Assembly: GCA_964442355.1 (NCBI GenBank)
Contig: CAYTZS010000173.1
Location: 1-11,371 of the forward strand
Direction of reading: 5' to 3'
Length of the DNA stretch: 11,371 nt
From: UBA6168 sp964442355
GTDB taxonomy: Bacteria; Bacteroidota; Bacteroidia; Chitinophagales; Saprospiraceae
Positions 1-7,415 of the stretch are shown here, piece after piece. Under the pieces are notes generated by a model, which did no database searches, was not told where the DNA came from, and saw nothing but the letters and a program-made list of their open reading frames with translations. The stretch's first letter is position 1. Every line of letters begins with the position of its first letter. The translations under genes were made by a program, and so were the position numbers.

Positions 1-2
1 AT

Positions 3-3000
3 GTCGCCCTGTTCGACACCTTGTCGAGTGTGCCCTCACTCAATCTCGTGCAGACTTTTTCATTTGATTTGCGTGTGCGGCTCACCCCAACTTGCGAAAG
101 CACCACTGGCAGTGCTTCTGGTGACCACATTTACGGCATTTCATCTGCCATCAGTTACACGGACCGCTACTACGCCTCCTTCAACGGCGATGGCAGTTGC
201 GTCAACATACAAACAGACCAAGCCAACAGTACTGTAGCCTACATTGAGCCACCGACGCTTGCCCTTACCCCGACGACACCCGCTTCGGCTCCATTAATTG
301 GTGGCATCGCAACCTGGGAGGTGGAGCTTTGCAACACGACCAGCCAATCCGGTGCCGGCCTCACTTGGTTGGCGCTCGAAGATCCGAGTGGGCTGTTGAA
401 TTTTGGCACTGTCTCCAACATCACCAGCCCCGGCAACCCATTTCCATTGACGCTCTTGCCATACGGTCAAAGTATTTTTGCCTTTACCCAGGCATTGCCA
501 GCTGGTCAATGCATGAAATTCCGCATCACGGCTAGCACGAATTCTTGCGACGATGTACCACTAAATGTGCGTTCAGGTTGGAATTGTGGACCCTATCCTC
601 CGAGTTGGACTCCAGACCAAAATGCTCCTTGCAGCAGTGATTTCTTGCAGCTCAGTTTGACAAGTTCTGTGGCCTCTGTCGTGCAAGTCGATTTCACGGA
701 AGTGGTTTCGCAGTGCAATGGTACAGGGGAGCAAATCACGATAAATGGCAATTTGTCAAGCGCTATTCCATTGCCAAACGACACCTACACACTGTCTTTT
801 GTTGACGATGAAAACGGTGACCAAATAGCGCAGATTGATGAATCAGTGATAGCGCAGTTGACTGTTTCTGGTGTTGTTTCACCTGGTAATAACTTGATTT
901 TCAACCAGTTAATTCAGTTGTCAGCTGCACAAATTTGTCGCATTTTGCTGTTAGTCGAAAGCTCGACAGGCAACGGTTGCAGTTCGTTCACCGCCTCTTT
1001 GCCCGCACCTCAGCTCCAAAATGCTGGTGAAGACCGGACATTTTGTGGGTTATCAAACTTGTACTCAACGACGTTGGGTGACGTACCTTGCGACACCTCA
1101 GCCTACCAATTCGCATGGACGGCGTTACCACCCGCCACCCTTGCGATGCTCAGCGTTGCCGATACAGCAAATCCAGAATTGACTTTCGACCCCGCATTTT
1201 TTCCTGGGCAAACTTTGCAGTTTGTGCTTCAAACGGAGCGGCTCAGTTGCGGCATTTCAAGTTTTGACACGGTAAGCATCATAGTTCCAGCCAATGCAAA
1301 TGGGGTTTTTGAAGACGACCAATTAAATTTTCAAGTTACTGATTGCCAGTCGGTTGCATCTGTTTGTGCAGAAATCCCAGCACCGCTTTTTCCAAACTAT
1401 GTTTTTACCGTCAACGGCTCGCCCTACTTGGGCGGATTCACCAACTGCACGGGTGGTTACAGCTTGGATTTTGCACCTAGCCAACACCAGTTGATAGCCA
1501 TCGACACCATTGAAGGATGCACGGACACCATTTTGGTCACCGTGAATTGCACCACTACGGAGCTTTTACAAGTCAACTTGTTGCTCGGCGAATCAGATAC
1601 GATTTGTGTCACTTCAGCAGAGCTTACAGGGACAATTGTTTCATTGGACAATATTTGTTTGGATGGGCAATTTGTTGATTACCAAGTGCTTAACGATAGC
1701 TGCGTGGTGGTGGTGGGCGATTTGGTCGGCATAGAAATGGCTTGTCTGGTGGCCTGCGATTCAAACGGCTTTTGCGACACGACATTGGTAGAAATTACCG
1801 TTTCGCATCCATTCCCCAATGGCATCAAGGATACAGTCACAATCACTCAACTACATAGTTTTTGCTTCGATGCGCAGCAGTTAAACATGACTGGCAGTTT
1901 GATTTCCATCCAAAATATCTGCCCTAGTTCTTCCGGTACTTCAGTTGATTTCAGCTTAGACGCTGCTGGTTTTTGTGTGGATTACCTCGGCCTGTCAGTC
2001 GGAACCGACACTGCTTGCGTTCAACTTTGCGATGACCTCGGCAATTGCGACACCTTGAACATTTGCGTGAGCGTTGTGCCTGGCAATGTTTTTAAAGACA
2101 CTGTTTTTCTTCTACTCGAAACTGACACATTTTGCTTGCCAACGGGAATTTTGCCTGGGGCAATTGTGAGTGTGGAAGATGTTTGCCCTGAAAACAGCGG
2201 CGACAACGTAAACTTTTCTGCAATTGGCAACTGCATCTTGTACAATGGATTTGCGGTCGGTGCCGATTCCGCTTGCTACCGTTTTGAAGACCAATTTGGC
2301 AATGTGGCCTTGTTTGAGCTGCAAATTTCCGTCAGGAAAACCACACCGAGCAGTTTTTGCGATACCATTTTCGTGGGCCAAAGTAAGCTGCACTGCCTCG
2401 ACGTGTCTGAGTTGCCCGGTGATTTTGCCAATGGAAGTATGCGGGAAATCTGCCCAAGCGAACGCACGGGAAATGTGGAGTTGACCATCAACGAATCGGG
2501 TTCCTGTGCTTTTTACGAAGGGCTAACCCCTGGCCGAGACAGCTCCTGCATGGTCTTTTGCGACGATTTTGGCTTCTGCGATACGATTAATTTCTGCTTT
2601 TTCGTGAAGCCCTATTTTGACCCACCGATGCTTGGGGCTGATGTTGATTCGACGATTAAAGGCACGCCCATCGTGATTGACTTTTTGGCAAACGACACGA
2701 TTTTCGGCGGAATCGAAGATGTTTTCGTGTTGAACGAGCCGCTTTCAGGCACGGTCGTGCTCAATTTGGACAATTCATTCACCTACATTCCTTTTGACGA
2801 TGTCTGTGCCCGATGGGAGGAGTTCACCTATGTGGCTTGCAATCCAAATGGCTGCGACACGACCACTGTCAACATTTACATCGAATGCATAGAACTTACC
2901 ATCTTTACCGCCGTTTCACCGAATAATGACGATGTAAATGACTTCTTTTACATTGCCAAAATAGAGGAATTTCCAGATAACCACCTTTGGGTGTACAATG

Positions 3001-3164
3001 TCTGGGGAAGTTTGGTGTACGAGGCGACGGCCTATCGAAACAACTGGCCTGGCACTTGGGGAGCCGATACTGACCTGCCGGATGGAACTTATTACTTCAT
3101 CCTCGAATGGAAAGATAACGATGTTACCACAGTGCAAAAGGGTTTTATTGAGATGTTTAGGTAG
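3..3164 (+). CDS. Large secreted surface protein with PKD/Ig-like modules, Cys-rich repeats and T9SS type B sorting domain (5' end missing)
   Basis: The reading frame is open to the left edge (first full codon at 3), so the true start and signal peptide lie outside; 1053 residues are visible. The product is inferred to be a modular cell-surface or secreted adhesin-like protein. In order: a DUF11-like beta-rich region (about 270-1000); a PKD-like module (about 1020-1290, starting N-A-G-E-D-R-T-F-C-G); four cysteine-rich repeats (about 1569-2606); an Ig/cadherin-like domain (about 2634-2888, with the F-L-A-N-D-T motif); and a C-terminal domain (about 2895-3161) containing S-P-N-N-D-D-V-N-D, V-Y-N-V-W-G and L-P-D-G-T-Y-Y-F. 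That last domain is the gliding-motility-associated (CHU_C, type B) T9SS signal, which in this family directs export across the outer membrane. No enzymatic motif is visible. The ligand is unknown. Confidence is high for the secretion class, low for function. Confidence 0.9.
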   Translation, partial: VALFDTLSSVPSLNLVQTFSFDLRVRLTPTCESTTGSASGDHIYGISSAISYTDRYYASFNGDGSCVNIQTDQANSTVAYIEPPTLALTPTTPASAPLIGGIATWEVELCNTTSQSGAGLTWLALEDPSGLLNFGTVSNITSPGNPFPLTLLPYGQSIFAFTQALPAGQCMKFRITASTNSCDDVPLNVRSGWNCGPYPPSWTPDQNAPCSSDFLQLSLTSSVASVVQVDFTEVVSQCNGTGEQITINGNLSSAIPLPNDTYTLSFVDDENGDQIAQIDESVIAQLTVSGVVSPGNNLIFNQLIQLSAAQICRILLLVESSTGNGCSSFTASLPAPQLQNAGEDRTFCGLSNLYSTTLGDVPCDTSAYQFAWTALPPATLAMLSVADTANPELTFDPAFFPGQTLQFVLQTERLSCGISSFDTVSIIVPANANGVFEDDQLNFQVTDCQSVASVCAEIPAPLFPNYVFTVNGSPYLGGFTNCTGGYSLDFAPSQHQLIAIDTIEGCTDTILVTVNCTTTELLQVNLLLGESDTICVTSAELTGTIVSLDNICLDGQFVDYQVLNDSCVVVVGDLVGIEMACLVACDSNGFCDTTLVEITVSHPFPNGIKDTVTITQLHSFCFDAQQLNMTGSLISIQNICPSSSGTSVDFSLDAAGFCVDYLGLSVGTDTACVQLCDDLGNCDTLNICVSVVPGNVFKDTVFLLLETDTFCLPTGILPGAIVSVEDVCPENSGDNVNFSAIGNCILYNGFAVGADSACYRFEDQFGNVALFELQISVRKTTPSSFCDTIFVGQSKLHCLDVSELPGDFANGSMREICPSERTGNVELTINESGSCAFYEGLTPGRDSSCMVFCDDFGFCDTINFCFFVKPYFDPPMLGADVDSTIKGTPIVIDFLANDTIFGGIEDVFVLNEPLSGTVVLNLDNSFTYIPFDDVCARWEEFTYVACNPNGCDTTTVNIYIECIELTIFTAVSPNNDDVNDFFYIAKIEEFPDNHLWVYNVWGSLVYEATAYRNNWPGTWGADTDLPDGTYYFILEWKDNDVTTVQKGFIEMFR
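1569..2606 (+). repeat. Four tandem cysteine-rich protein repeats of about 87 residues
   Basis: Within the large surface protein four diverged repeats follow one another. Their first cysteine codons are at 1605, 1863, 2133 and 2394, giving spacings of 86, 90 and 87 residues. The shared pattern is: Cys; about 17-20 residues; (N/D/E)-(I/V)-C; a Cys followed two residues later by (V/I/F) or Y and usually Y-x-G-(L/F); G-x-D-(T/S)-(A/S)-C; x-x-x-C-D; G-x-C-D-T. Repeats 2, 3 and 4 also share C-P and V-G-(T/A)-D-like segments. The third repeat has Glu and Val where the others have the Cys of C-D and the Cys of C-D-T. Similarity is at protein level only; the DNA is well diverged, so this is an old duplication. 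I do not assign a named domain family. Confidence 0.85.
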
Positions 3165-3189
3165 GACTGAAGTGCAATTGATATTTTCA

Positions 3190-3214
3190 CAAATAATTGA
3201 TTTTCAATAATTTG
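3190..3214. other. Imperfect AT-rich palindrome in the 3165-3266 intergenic gap
   Basis: Bases 3190-3200 can pair with 3204-3214: ten of eleven pairs form, with one A-A mismatch (3195/3209) and a three-base loop (3201-3203). The stem has only two G-C pairs and no T-run follows, so it is a poor intrinsic terminator. It could be a dyad operator or a weak 3' hairpin for the upstream gene, or chance in AT-rich spacer DNA. No recognisable TAnnTTTG promoter element was found in this gap. Confidence 0.35.
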
Positions 3215-3266
3215 TAGCTAATTATTGTACTCGTTAGGGCGCTTTTTCAAAAGGAAAAAAAGCACG

Positions 3267-3815
3267 ATGAACTACATTGTTTATGATTTAGAGGCAACCT
3301 GCTGGGAGGGCAAACCGACCGACATGGTGCAAGAGATAATTGAAATTGGGGCGCTAAAAATCAATCCATACGGCGAGTTGGAGGGTGTTTTCAACGAGTT
3401 TGTGCGGCCAGTACTGCACCCCAACCTCTCTCAGTTTTGCAGGCAACTGACCACAATTGACCAAATCACCATCAATCGTGCGAGAACCTTCCCCGATGTC
3501 GTGGAAGACTTTCAAGAATGGGCAGGTGTTTTCGATGGTGAAGATTGCTTGTTTTGCTCTTGGGGTTCTTTTGACAAAAGGATGCTCATCCAGGATGCTG
3601 AACTGCACCATTTGGATATAGATTGGATTGAACCTTATCACCTCAACATACGTCGTCAATACCATGACTTGAAACGCTGGCATACTTACAAAGGGCTAAA
3701 AAAGGTGGTGGAACTGGAAGGTTTCGAGTTTACAGGCACCTATCATCGAGCAATTTCCGATGCCGAAAACTTGGCTAAGGTTTTTGTCAAACATATTGAT
3801 ACCTGGCGGGTTTGA
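3267..3815 (+). CDS. DEDDh-family 3'-5' exonuclease (ERI-1/KapD-like)
   Basis: This 182-residue protein is essentially one RNase-T/DnaQ-type exonuclease domain, expected to remove nucleotides from RNA or DNA 3' ends using two metal ions in the cytoplasm. The active-site set is visible: D7 and E9 in Y-D-L-E-A-T-C-W (Exo I), D103 in W-G-S-F-D-K-R (Exo II), and H160 with D165 in Y-H-R-A-I-S-D-A-E (Exo III, H-x4-D), placing it in the DEDDh branch. The E-A-T-C segment and the E-I-I-E-I-G-A motif resemble ERI-1-like exoribonucleases and the Bacillus KapD group more than DNA polymerase III epsilon. The ATG at 3267 is chosen because the fold begins directly after it and an A/G-rich AGGAAA lies about ten bases upstream. 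The possible TTG start at 3225 would add only a basic tail of 14 residues. Substrate cannot be told from sequence. It stands alone, 102 bases after the surface protein gene. Confidence 0.88.
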   Translation: MNYIVYDLEATCWEGKPTDMVQEIIEIGALKINPYGELEGVFNEFVRPVLHPNLSQFCRQLTTIDQITINRARTFPDVVEDFQEWAGVFDGEDCLFCSWGSFDKRMLIQDAELHHLDIDWIEPYHLNIRRQYHDLKRWHTYKGLKKVVELEGFEFTGTYHRAISDAENLAKVFVKHIDTWRV

Positions 3816-3884
3816 TACGATAACCACCCAACCTCAAAACTTGTGGATTAGTCTTGGAATGAACCTCTTTTGATTCGTTAAACA

Positions 3885-3892
3885 TACATTTG
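3885..3892 (+). promoter_or_regulatory. Bacteroidota-type -7 element (TACATTTG)
   Basis: TACATTTG matches the Bacteroidota -7 consensus TAnnTTTG at every fixed position and lies about 50 bases before the ATG at 3942. An upstream TTTG at 3869-3872 is too close (12-base spacer) and the TTG at 3854-3856 is too far (28 bases), so the -33 half is unconvincing. If it is used, transcription would start near 3898, and the leader would contain a five-pair GC hairpin (3903-3907 with 3911-3915). Confidence 0.45.
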
Positions 3893-3941
3893 CAATACCA
3901 TGCCGGCAAGGCCGGAAATTATCACACATAAAAATCTAAAA

Positions 3942-4640
3942 ATGAAGAAAATCGTGAATCTAGGTCTGCTCATTTTGGCTTTCGTTGCAGTCGTTGCACC
4001 GGCGTTCGGCCAGAAGAAAATGAAACAAGGCGTCGTAAAGTTTGAGATGTCAGCCGATGGTGAAGCCAGTGCTGAAATGGCAGCGCTTGGTGGCTCGACC
4101 ATGGACTTTTATTTCTCTGACGACCAGCAGCGCATGGACATGAGCATGCTGGGTGGCATGATGAAAGTGCAGACCATCATACCCGTGAAGAACCCCGCTG
4201 ATGGCGTCATCTTGATGGATATGCTTGGTCAAAAAATCCAGCTTATTGGTTTGAAAGAGGAAGACCTCGCTCAGAATTACAACTTCATGAACGTGGACGA
4301 CATGACGGAAGTGAAGTACGACGAAAAAGACAAAAAGGAGATTGCTGGCTATTCTTGTTACAAGGCTTCTGTGAAGTTGGACAATGGCACCAGCATGAAA
4401 TACTACATCACTGAAAAAATACAGCCACCAGCTGGCGTAAAGAAAAAGGACAAAAAACTGGCGCTGAAAGGTTACCCGCTCGAAATGGTCATTGATACAG
4501 GCCAAGGTTTTGAGATGGTTTTCACGGCCACCGAAGTTTTGAATAAATTGCCCGATGATGCATTTGCGGTGCCGGAAGGCTACCAGAAAATGACGATGGA
4601 GGAGTTTGAAGAAATGACGGGCGGTATGCTCGGCAAGTAA
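3942..4640 (+). CDS. Exported methionine-rich DUF4412-like protein
   Basis: The product has 232 residues. Residues 1-23 form a classic Sec signal peptide (M-K-K, then a hydrophobic stretch, ending A-P-A-F-G before Q-K-K), so it should be periplasmic or outer-membrane associated; there is no lipobox cysteine and no T9SS tail. The mature part looks like DUF4412: an opening G-V-V-K-F-E-M strand, a D-Q-Q-R-M-D-M-S-M segment, an I-L-M-D-M-L-G-Q-K segment and the characteristic I-A-G-Y-S-C-Y-K-A (residues 134-142). Family members are small beta-rich exported proteins of unknown role. Twenty of about 209 mature residues are methionine, five of them within residues 65-74. The ATG at 3942 is preferred over the ATG at 3900 because it begins the signal peptide exactly; the longer form would put 14 polar residues before it. 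A strong terminator follows 20 bases after the stop. Confidence 0.75.
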   Translation: MKKIVNLGLLILAFVAVVAPAFGQKKMKQGVVKFEMSADGEASAEMAALGGSTMDFYFSDDQQRMDMSMLGGMMKVQTIIPVKNPADGVILMDMLGQKIQLIGLKEEDLAQNYNFMNVDDMTEVKYDEKDKKEIAGYSCYKASVKLDNGTSMKYYITEKIQPPAGVKKKDKKLALKGYPLEMVIDTGQGFEMVFTATEVLNKLPDDAFAVPEGYQKMTMEEFEEMTGGMLGK

Positions 4641-4659
4641 GCTTACAAAAAAGAAAATA

Positions 4660-4701
4660 AAGAGCCTCGGTACTGTCTAGTGCCGGGGCTCTTCTTATTT
4701 T
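4660..4701 (+). terminator. Strong intrinsic terminator
   Basis: Bases 4660-4674 pair with 4679-4693 in a 15-bp stem (13 Watson-Crick pairs and two T-G wobbles, at 4667/4686 and 4671/4682) closed by a four-base loop, followed by the T-rich run at 4695-4701. An A-rich tract just upstream could make it work in both directions. It ends the DUF4412-like gene. Confidence 0.9.
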
Positions 4702-4762
4702 GCAATTTCGGAGACCAACCCAATACAATCCGTGTAATAAATGCTGGAATAAGCAGCGTAAA

Positions 4763-4796
4763 TTGCCATTTAAGTGTTCTCCTAGCAGTAATTTCG
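4763..4796 (+). promoter_or_regulatory. Possible Bacteroidota promoter (TTG, 23-base spacer, TAATTTCG)
   Basis: TTG at 4763-4765 and TAATTTCG at 4789-4796 fit the TTG-N(17-23)-TAnnTTTG pattern known from Flavobacterium and Bacteroides, with one mismatch (C for T) in the -7 half. The predicted start of transcription, near 4803, would leave a leader of about 30 bases containing an eight-base perfect palindrome, GCGTACGC (4811-4818). The site follows a terminator and precedes the ATG at 4833, so a promoter is needed here, but the match is imperfect. Confidence 0.4.
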
Positions 4797-4832
4797 TCGA
4801 GCTTCAATTAGCGTACGCACAAATCTTAAGTT

Positions 4833-7301
4833 ATGAAAAAAAAGATTACTTACCTGCTGCTTTTCACCTTGGTTCCCCTTTTTGCTAGGGCCGAGGTCAG
4901 TGAGCCATTTTGGCTCGAACAGTTCACCGGAGCCTTCCCCACTGGGTGGTCAACGGACGATGCCTCCGGTCAAGGCATCATTTGGGAGCAATGCAGCAGT
5001 TCCCAGCAATGTCCTCCGGCGACTTACCAAAATATCGGGTGTAGCGAAGACTACTTCAAATCGCCAGGATTTCAGGACGGCTACATGTACTTGGATATGT
5101 ACGGTAGCGATGTGTTGACAACTCCGGTTCAGGCTTATCTGCGTACACCGACGATTGATTGCAGCAACAAATCAGCTGTTTTCTTGAAGTTTCAAACTTA
5201 TATTCATGCAACTTACAGCAGTCCCGAAGTAACTGCTATACTTCGGGTGCGTTCGGGGAACGAGCCTTGGACCGAGTACACCATTTTTCCAAACCTGAAT
5301 CTTCAGACCGTTGAATTGCAGAGGAGCTACAACCCTCAGCAAGTTCAGTTTGACATTTCAGCAGTGGCTGCCAACAAACCAAATGTCGCCGTGGAGTGGC
5401 GCTGGACGACGACCAGCGGGGTTGCGTGGATGATAGACGAAGTCGCACTTTTCGATGAAAACCCCATGTTCGAGAATGTCATTTGGGGCAAAATACCTGG
5501 ACAAGGCGACTTTAACGGTGGACTAAACGGTTGGACGGTCATCAACACACAGTTCGATACATGCAGATGGGTGTGGGTAGATTCTGCCATGCTGAATTTG
5601 CCTTTGAACAATGCGAAGGCCGAGGCTTTGGCATGTTGGCCGGGTGTGGAGAACGGGGCTGCGCTGATGAATGCCTCTTATTGCAGCCGCTACGGCTTGC
5701 CAACGACCAGCAGCAGAAGCGATTTGCGATCCCCAACGATTGACCTAAGCGCTGTGCCAGCTGGTACTAGGTTACTGTTGAAGTTCGACCAAGTGGTGGC
5801 TTTGGGCAACCTTTCGATACCTGAATTGCCACGGGCTTCTGTTGCGATAAGCGTGAATAATGGCCAAACCTATATGGATACCATCACCCTGAATCCGCTT
5901 TTACCTTTTTTGAAAATTGATTGTGGGGAGATGAGTGTGGCGTTACCAAATGAAGTCGCAGGAAAGCCACAAGTCAGGCTTCGTTTCATATTTGCGAGCG
6001 ATACGCATTTTTGGATGCTGGATAATATTCGAATTGCCTATGCCTACGATTATGACCTAGCGCTGAATCCTGCTTTTTACAATGTTGCCCCAGATTTTAG
6101 TGTACCGAGCAGCCAAGTGCGGCCGATTGGACTGTTTGCGATGCTCAGAAACGCTGGCAACCTCCCGATTGAAAATGTGACAGCGCATGTGGAGGTGCGC
6201 AATGCTGCAAACCTCAAAGTTTTTCAAGATTCAATTCAATTGGGTTTGATGCTGCCCAGTGAGGTTTGGACGGAGGCAAGTTTCCCAAATCAGTTTTTAC
6301 CGGAAGACCAAACTGACAGTTTCTTGGTTTTTTACAGCTTGAAGTCTTCTGAAGTTGACCAATACCCAAACAACAACCGTGCAGAATGGCGCTACCATGT
6401 AACGCAGGATTTTTTCAGCAAAAACGAATATTGCACTGAAAGTATCCGGTATTTTTTCCCTTCTGAATCGGTGGACTACGAAATCGGCAACTGTTATTTC
6501 ATTCCAAAAGGGAGCAACCTCAAGGCCGTTTCTTTGAGTTTTGCTTTTGACGGGGAAGATGACCTCGGTGACGAGCAAGCCCAACTCAGCACAAGGTTTT
6601 ACAAATGGAGCAACGGTGATAACCACGGCGATGTGAACAGCGACACGCTGGCCAATCCGGATGAATATGAACTGATAGGGTTCAATATTTACGATGTCTC
6701 CGGCGAGGAAAACAATGTGCCAGTTACGGTGCCAATTTCATATCAAGATGAAGAAGGCATCCTGCTCGAAGATAGCACTTACTACTTTGTAACGGTCGGC
6801 TACCTTGACCCAGTTTACGATAATAATGGCAATGCCATCAGATTCCCGATAGCGGGTAGCGAGGAAATCAATTACACGGCCATGTTCTACAACTCTTATT
6901 TTGGCGAACAGCCAGCTTTTGTGTCCATGCTCAGGGAAGGGGATGAGACGGATTTTCGGGCAAATCCTTGGACGCTTCGCCGGATACCGTTCGTCAACTT
7001 GAACGTGGCTCCATACGTGAACGCCTTGGATGACCCCAGGGTAAATGCGCAAGTACTCACAATTTACCCCAATCCAGCAAACGATTTTGTCAGGGTAAGT
7101 ACCGAAATTCACATGCCTCAACAACCAATTCGAGTAGAAATTTTTGACCTTTGCGGCCGTCGACTAATTGAGCGTTCTTTTGATGGCGGAAATGTCAGCC
7201 AGCTTTCAATCTCAGTCGGCGAATTGAGCAACGGAACCTACTCCGTTCGTGTCATTACTGGCGACTTGCTTTTTAGCGAGAAGCTGTTGATTATTCATTG
7301 A
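4833..7301 (+). CDS. T9SS type A cargo protein with two N-terminal jelly-roll-like modules
   Basis: The protein has 822 residues. Residues 1-20 are a Sec signal peptide ending F-A-R-A. Two similar beta-rich modules follow (about 22-208 and 222-402). Each has a G-W segment near its start, an (L)-R-(T/S)-P-T-I-D strand (103-109 and 298-304), a central L-K-F strand and a closing W-M-(I/L)-D-(E/N) strand (199-203 and 394-398), as in MAM or 'choice-of-anchor' jelly rolls. A CARDB-like region (about 405-522) and a C-terminal module (about 526-725) come next. Residues 742-822 are a type A T9SS sorting domain: L-T-I-Y-P-N-P, a central F-D-L-C-G-R strand and L-S-N-G-T-Y-S-V-R-V. The signal should be cut off on passage through the outer membrane and the protein released or anchored. 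No catalytic motif was recognised. Residues 593-611 are rich in Asp/Asn and might bind calcium. Arginine codons are mixed (AGG, CGG, CGA and CGY), unlike the next gene. Confidence 0.88.
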   Translation: MKKKITYLLLFTLVPLFARAEVSEPFWLEQFTGAFPTGWSTDDASGQGIIWEQCSSSQQCPPATYQNIGCSEDYFKSPGFQDGYMYLDMYGSDVLTTPVQAYLRTPTIDCSNKSAVFLKFQTYIHATYSSPEVTAILRVRSGNEPWTEYTIFPNLNLQTVELQRSYNPQQVQFDISAVAANKPNVAVEWRWTTTSGVAWMIDEVALFDENPMFENVIWGKIPGQGDFNGGLNGWTVINTQFDTCRWVWVDSAMLNLPLNNAKAEALACWPGVENGAALMNASYCSRYGLPTTSSRSDLRSPTIDLSAVPAGTRLLLKFDQVVALGNLSIPELPRASVAISVNNGQTYMDTITLNPLLPFLKIDCGEMSVALPNEVAGKPQVRLRFIFASDTHFWMLDNIRIAYAYDYDLALNPAFYNVAPDFSVPSSQVRPIGLFAMLRNAGNLPIENVTAHVEVRNAANLKVFQDSIQLGLMLPSEVWTEASFPNQFLPEDQTDSFLVFYSLKSSEVDQYPNNNRAEWRYHVTQDFFSKNEYCTESIRYFFPSESVDYEIGNCYFIPKGSNLKAVSLSFAFDGEDDLGDEQAQLSTRFYKWSNGDNHGDVNSDTLANPDEYELIGFNIYDVSGEENNVPVTVPISYQDEEGILLEDSTYYFVTVGYLDPVYDNNGNAIRFPIAGSEEINYTAMFYNSYFGEQPAFVSMLREGDETDFRANPWTLRRIPFVNLNVAPYVNALDDPRVNAQVLTIYPNPANDFVRVSTEIHMPQQPIRVEIFDLCGRRLIERSFDGGNVSQLSISVGELSNGTYSVRVITGDLLFSEKLLIIH

Positions 7302-7415
7302 TTGCAAAGCCGTTAAGTTTTTTTGAAAAAAGCATTGTCTGATTTGAGAACAACCTCGACCCGCCTTTTCAGAGAAACGTTAGCTGCTTATATTTTTTAA
7401 TCTATTTTTTAAAAC

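Noticed and set aside
1..237. 78-residue frame starting at the ATG of position 1
   Set aside because: It overlaps the open frame of the surface protein, which continues to the window edge with protein-like composition and a clear downstream domain order.
3225..3266. Longer exonuclease start at the TTG of 3225
   Set aside because: It adds 14 residues that belong to no part of the exonuclease fold, while the ATG at 3267 has an AGGAAA upstream and begins the domain directly.
4050..4505. 151-residue open frame on the - strand across the DUF4412-like gene
   Set aside because: It is His/Val/Phe-rich with no domain, lies opposite a gene with a clear signal peptide and family motif, and is best explained as an antisense shadow.
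4833..4850. Run of eight A residues just after the ATG at 4833 as a slippage or phase-variation tract
   Set aside because: The run encodes the usual Lys-rich start of a signal peptide, is short, and the frame is intact, so there is no positive sign of frameshifting.
7318..7331. T7-G-A6 tract after the stop at 7301 as a terminator
   Set aside because: The inverted repeat is purely A-T with a one-base loop and no GC stem, so it cannot form a stable terminator hairpin. It may simply be bent or AT-rich spacer DNA.
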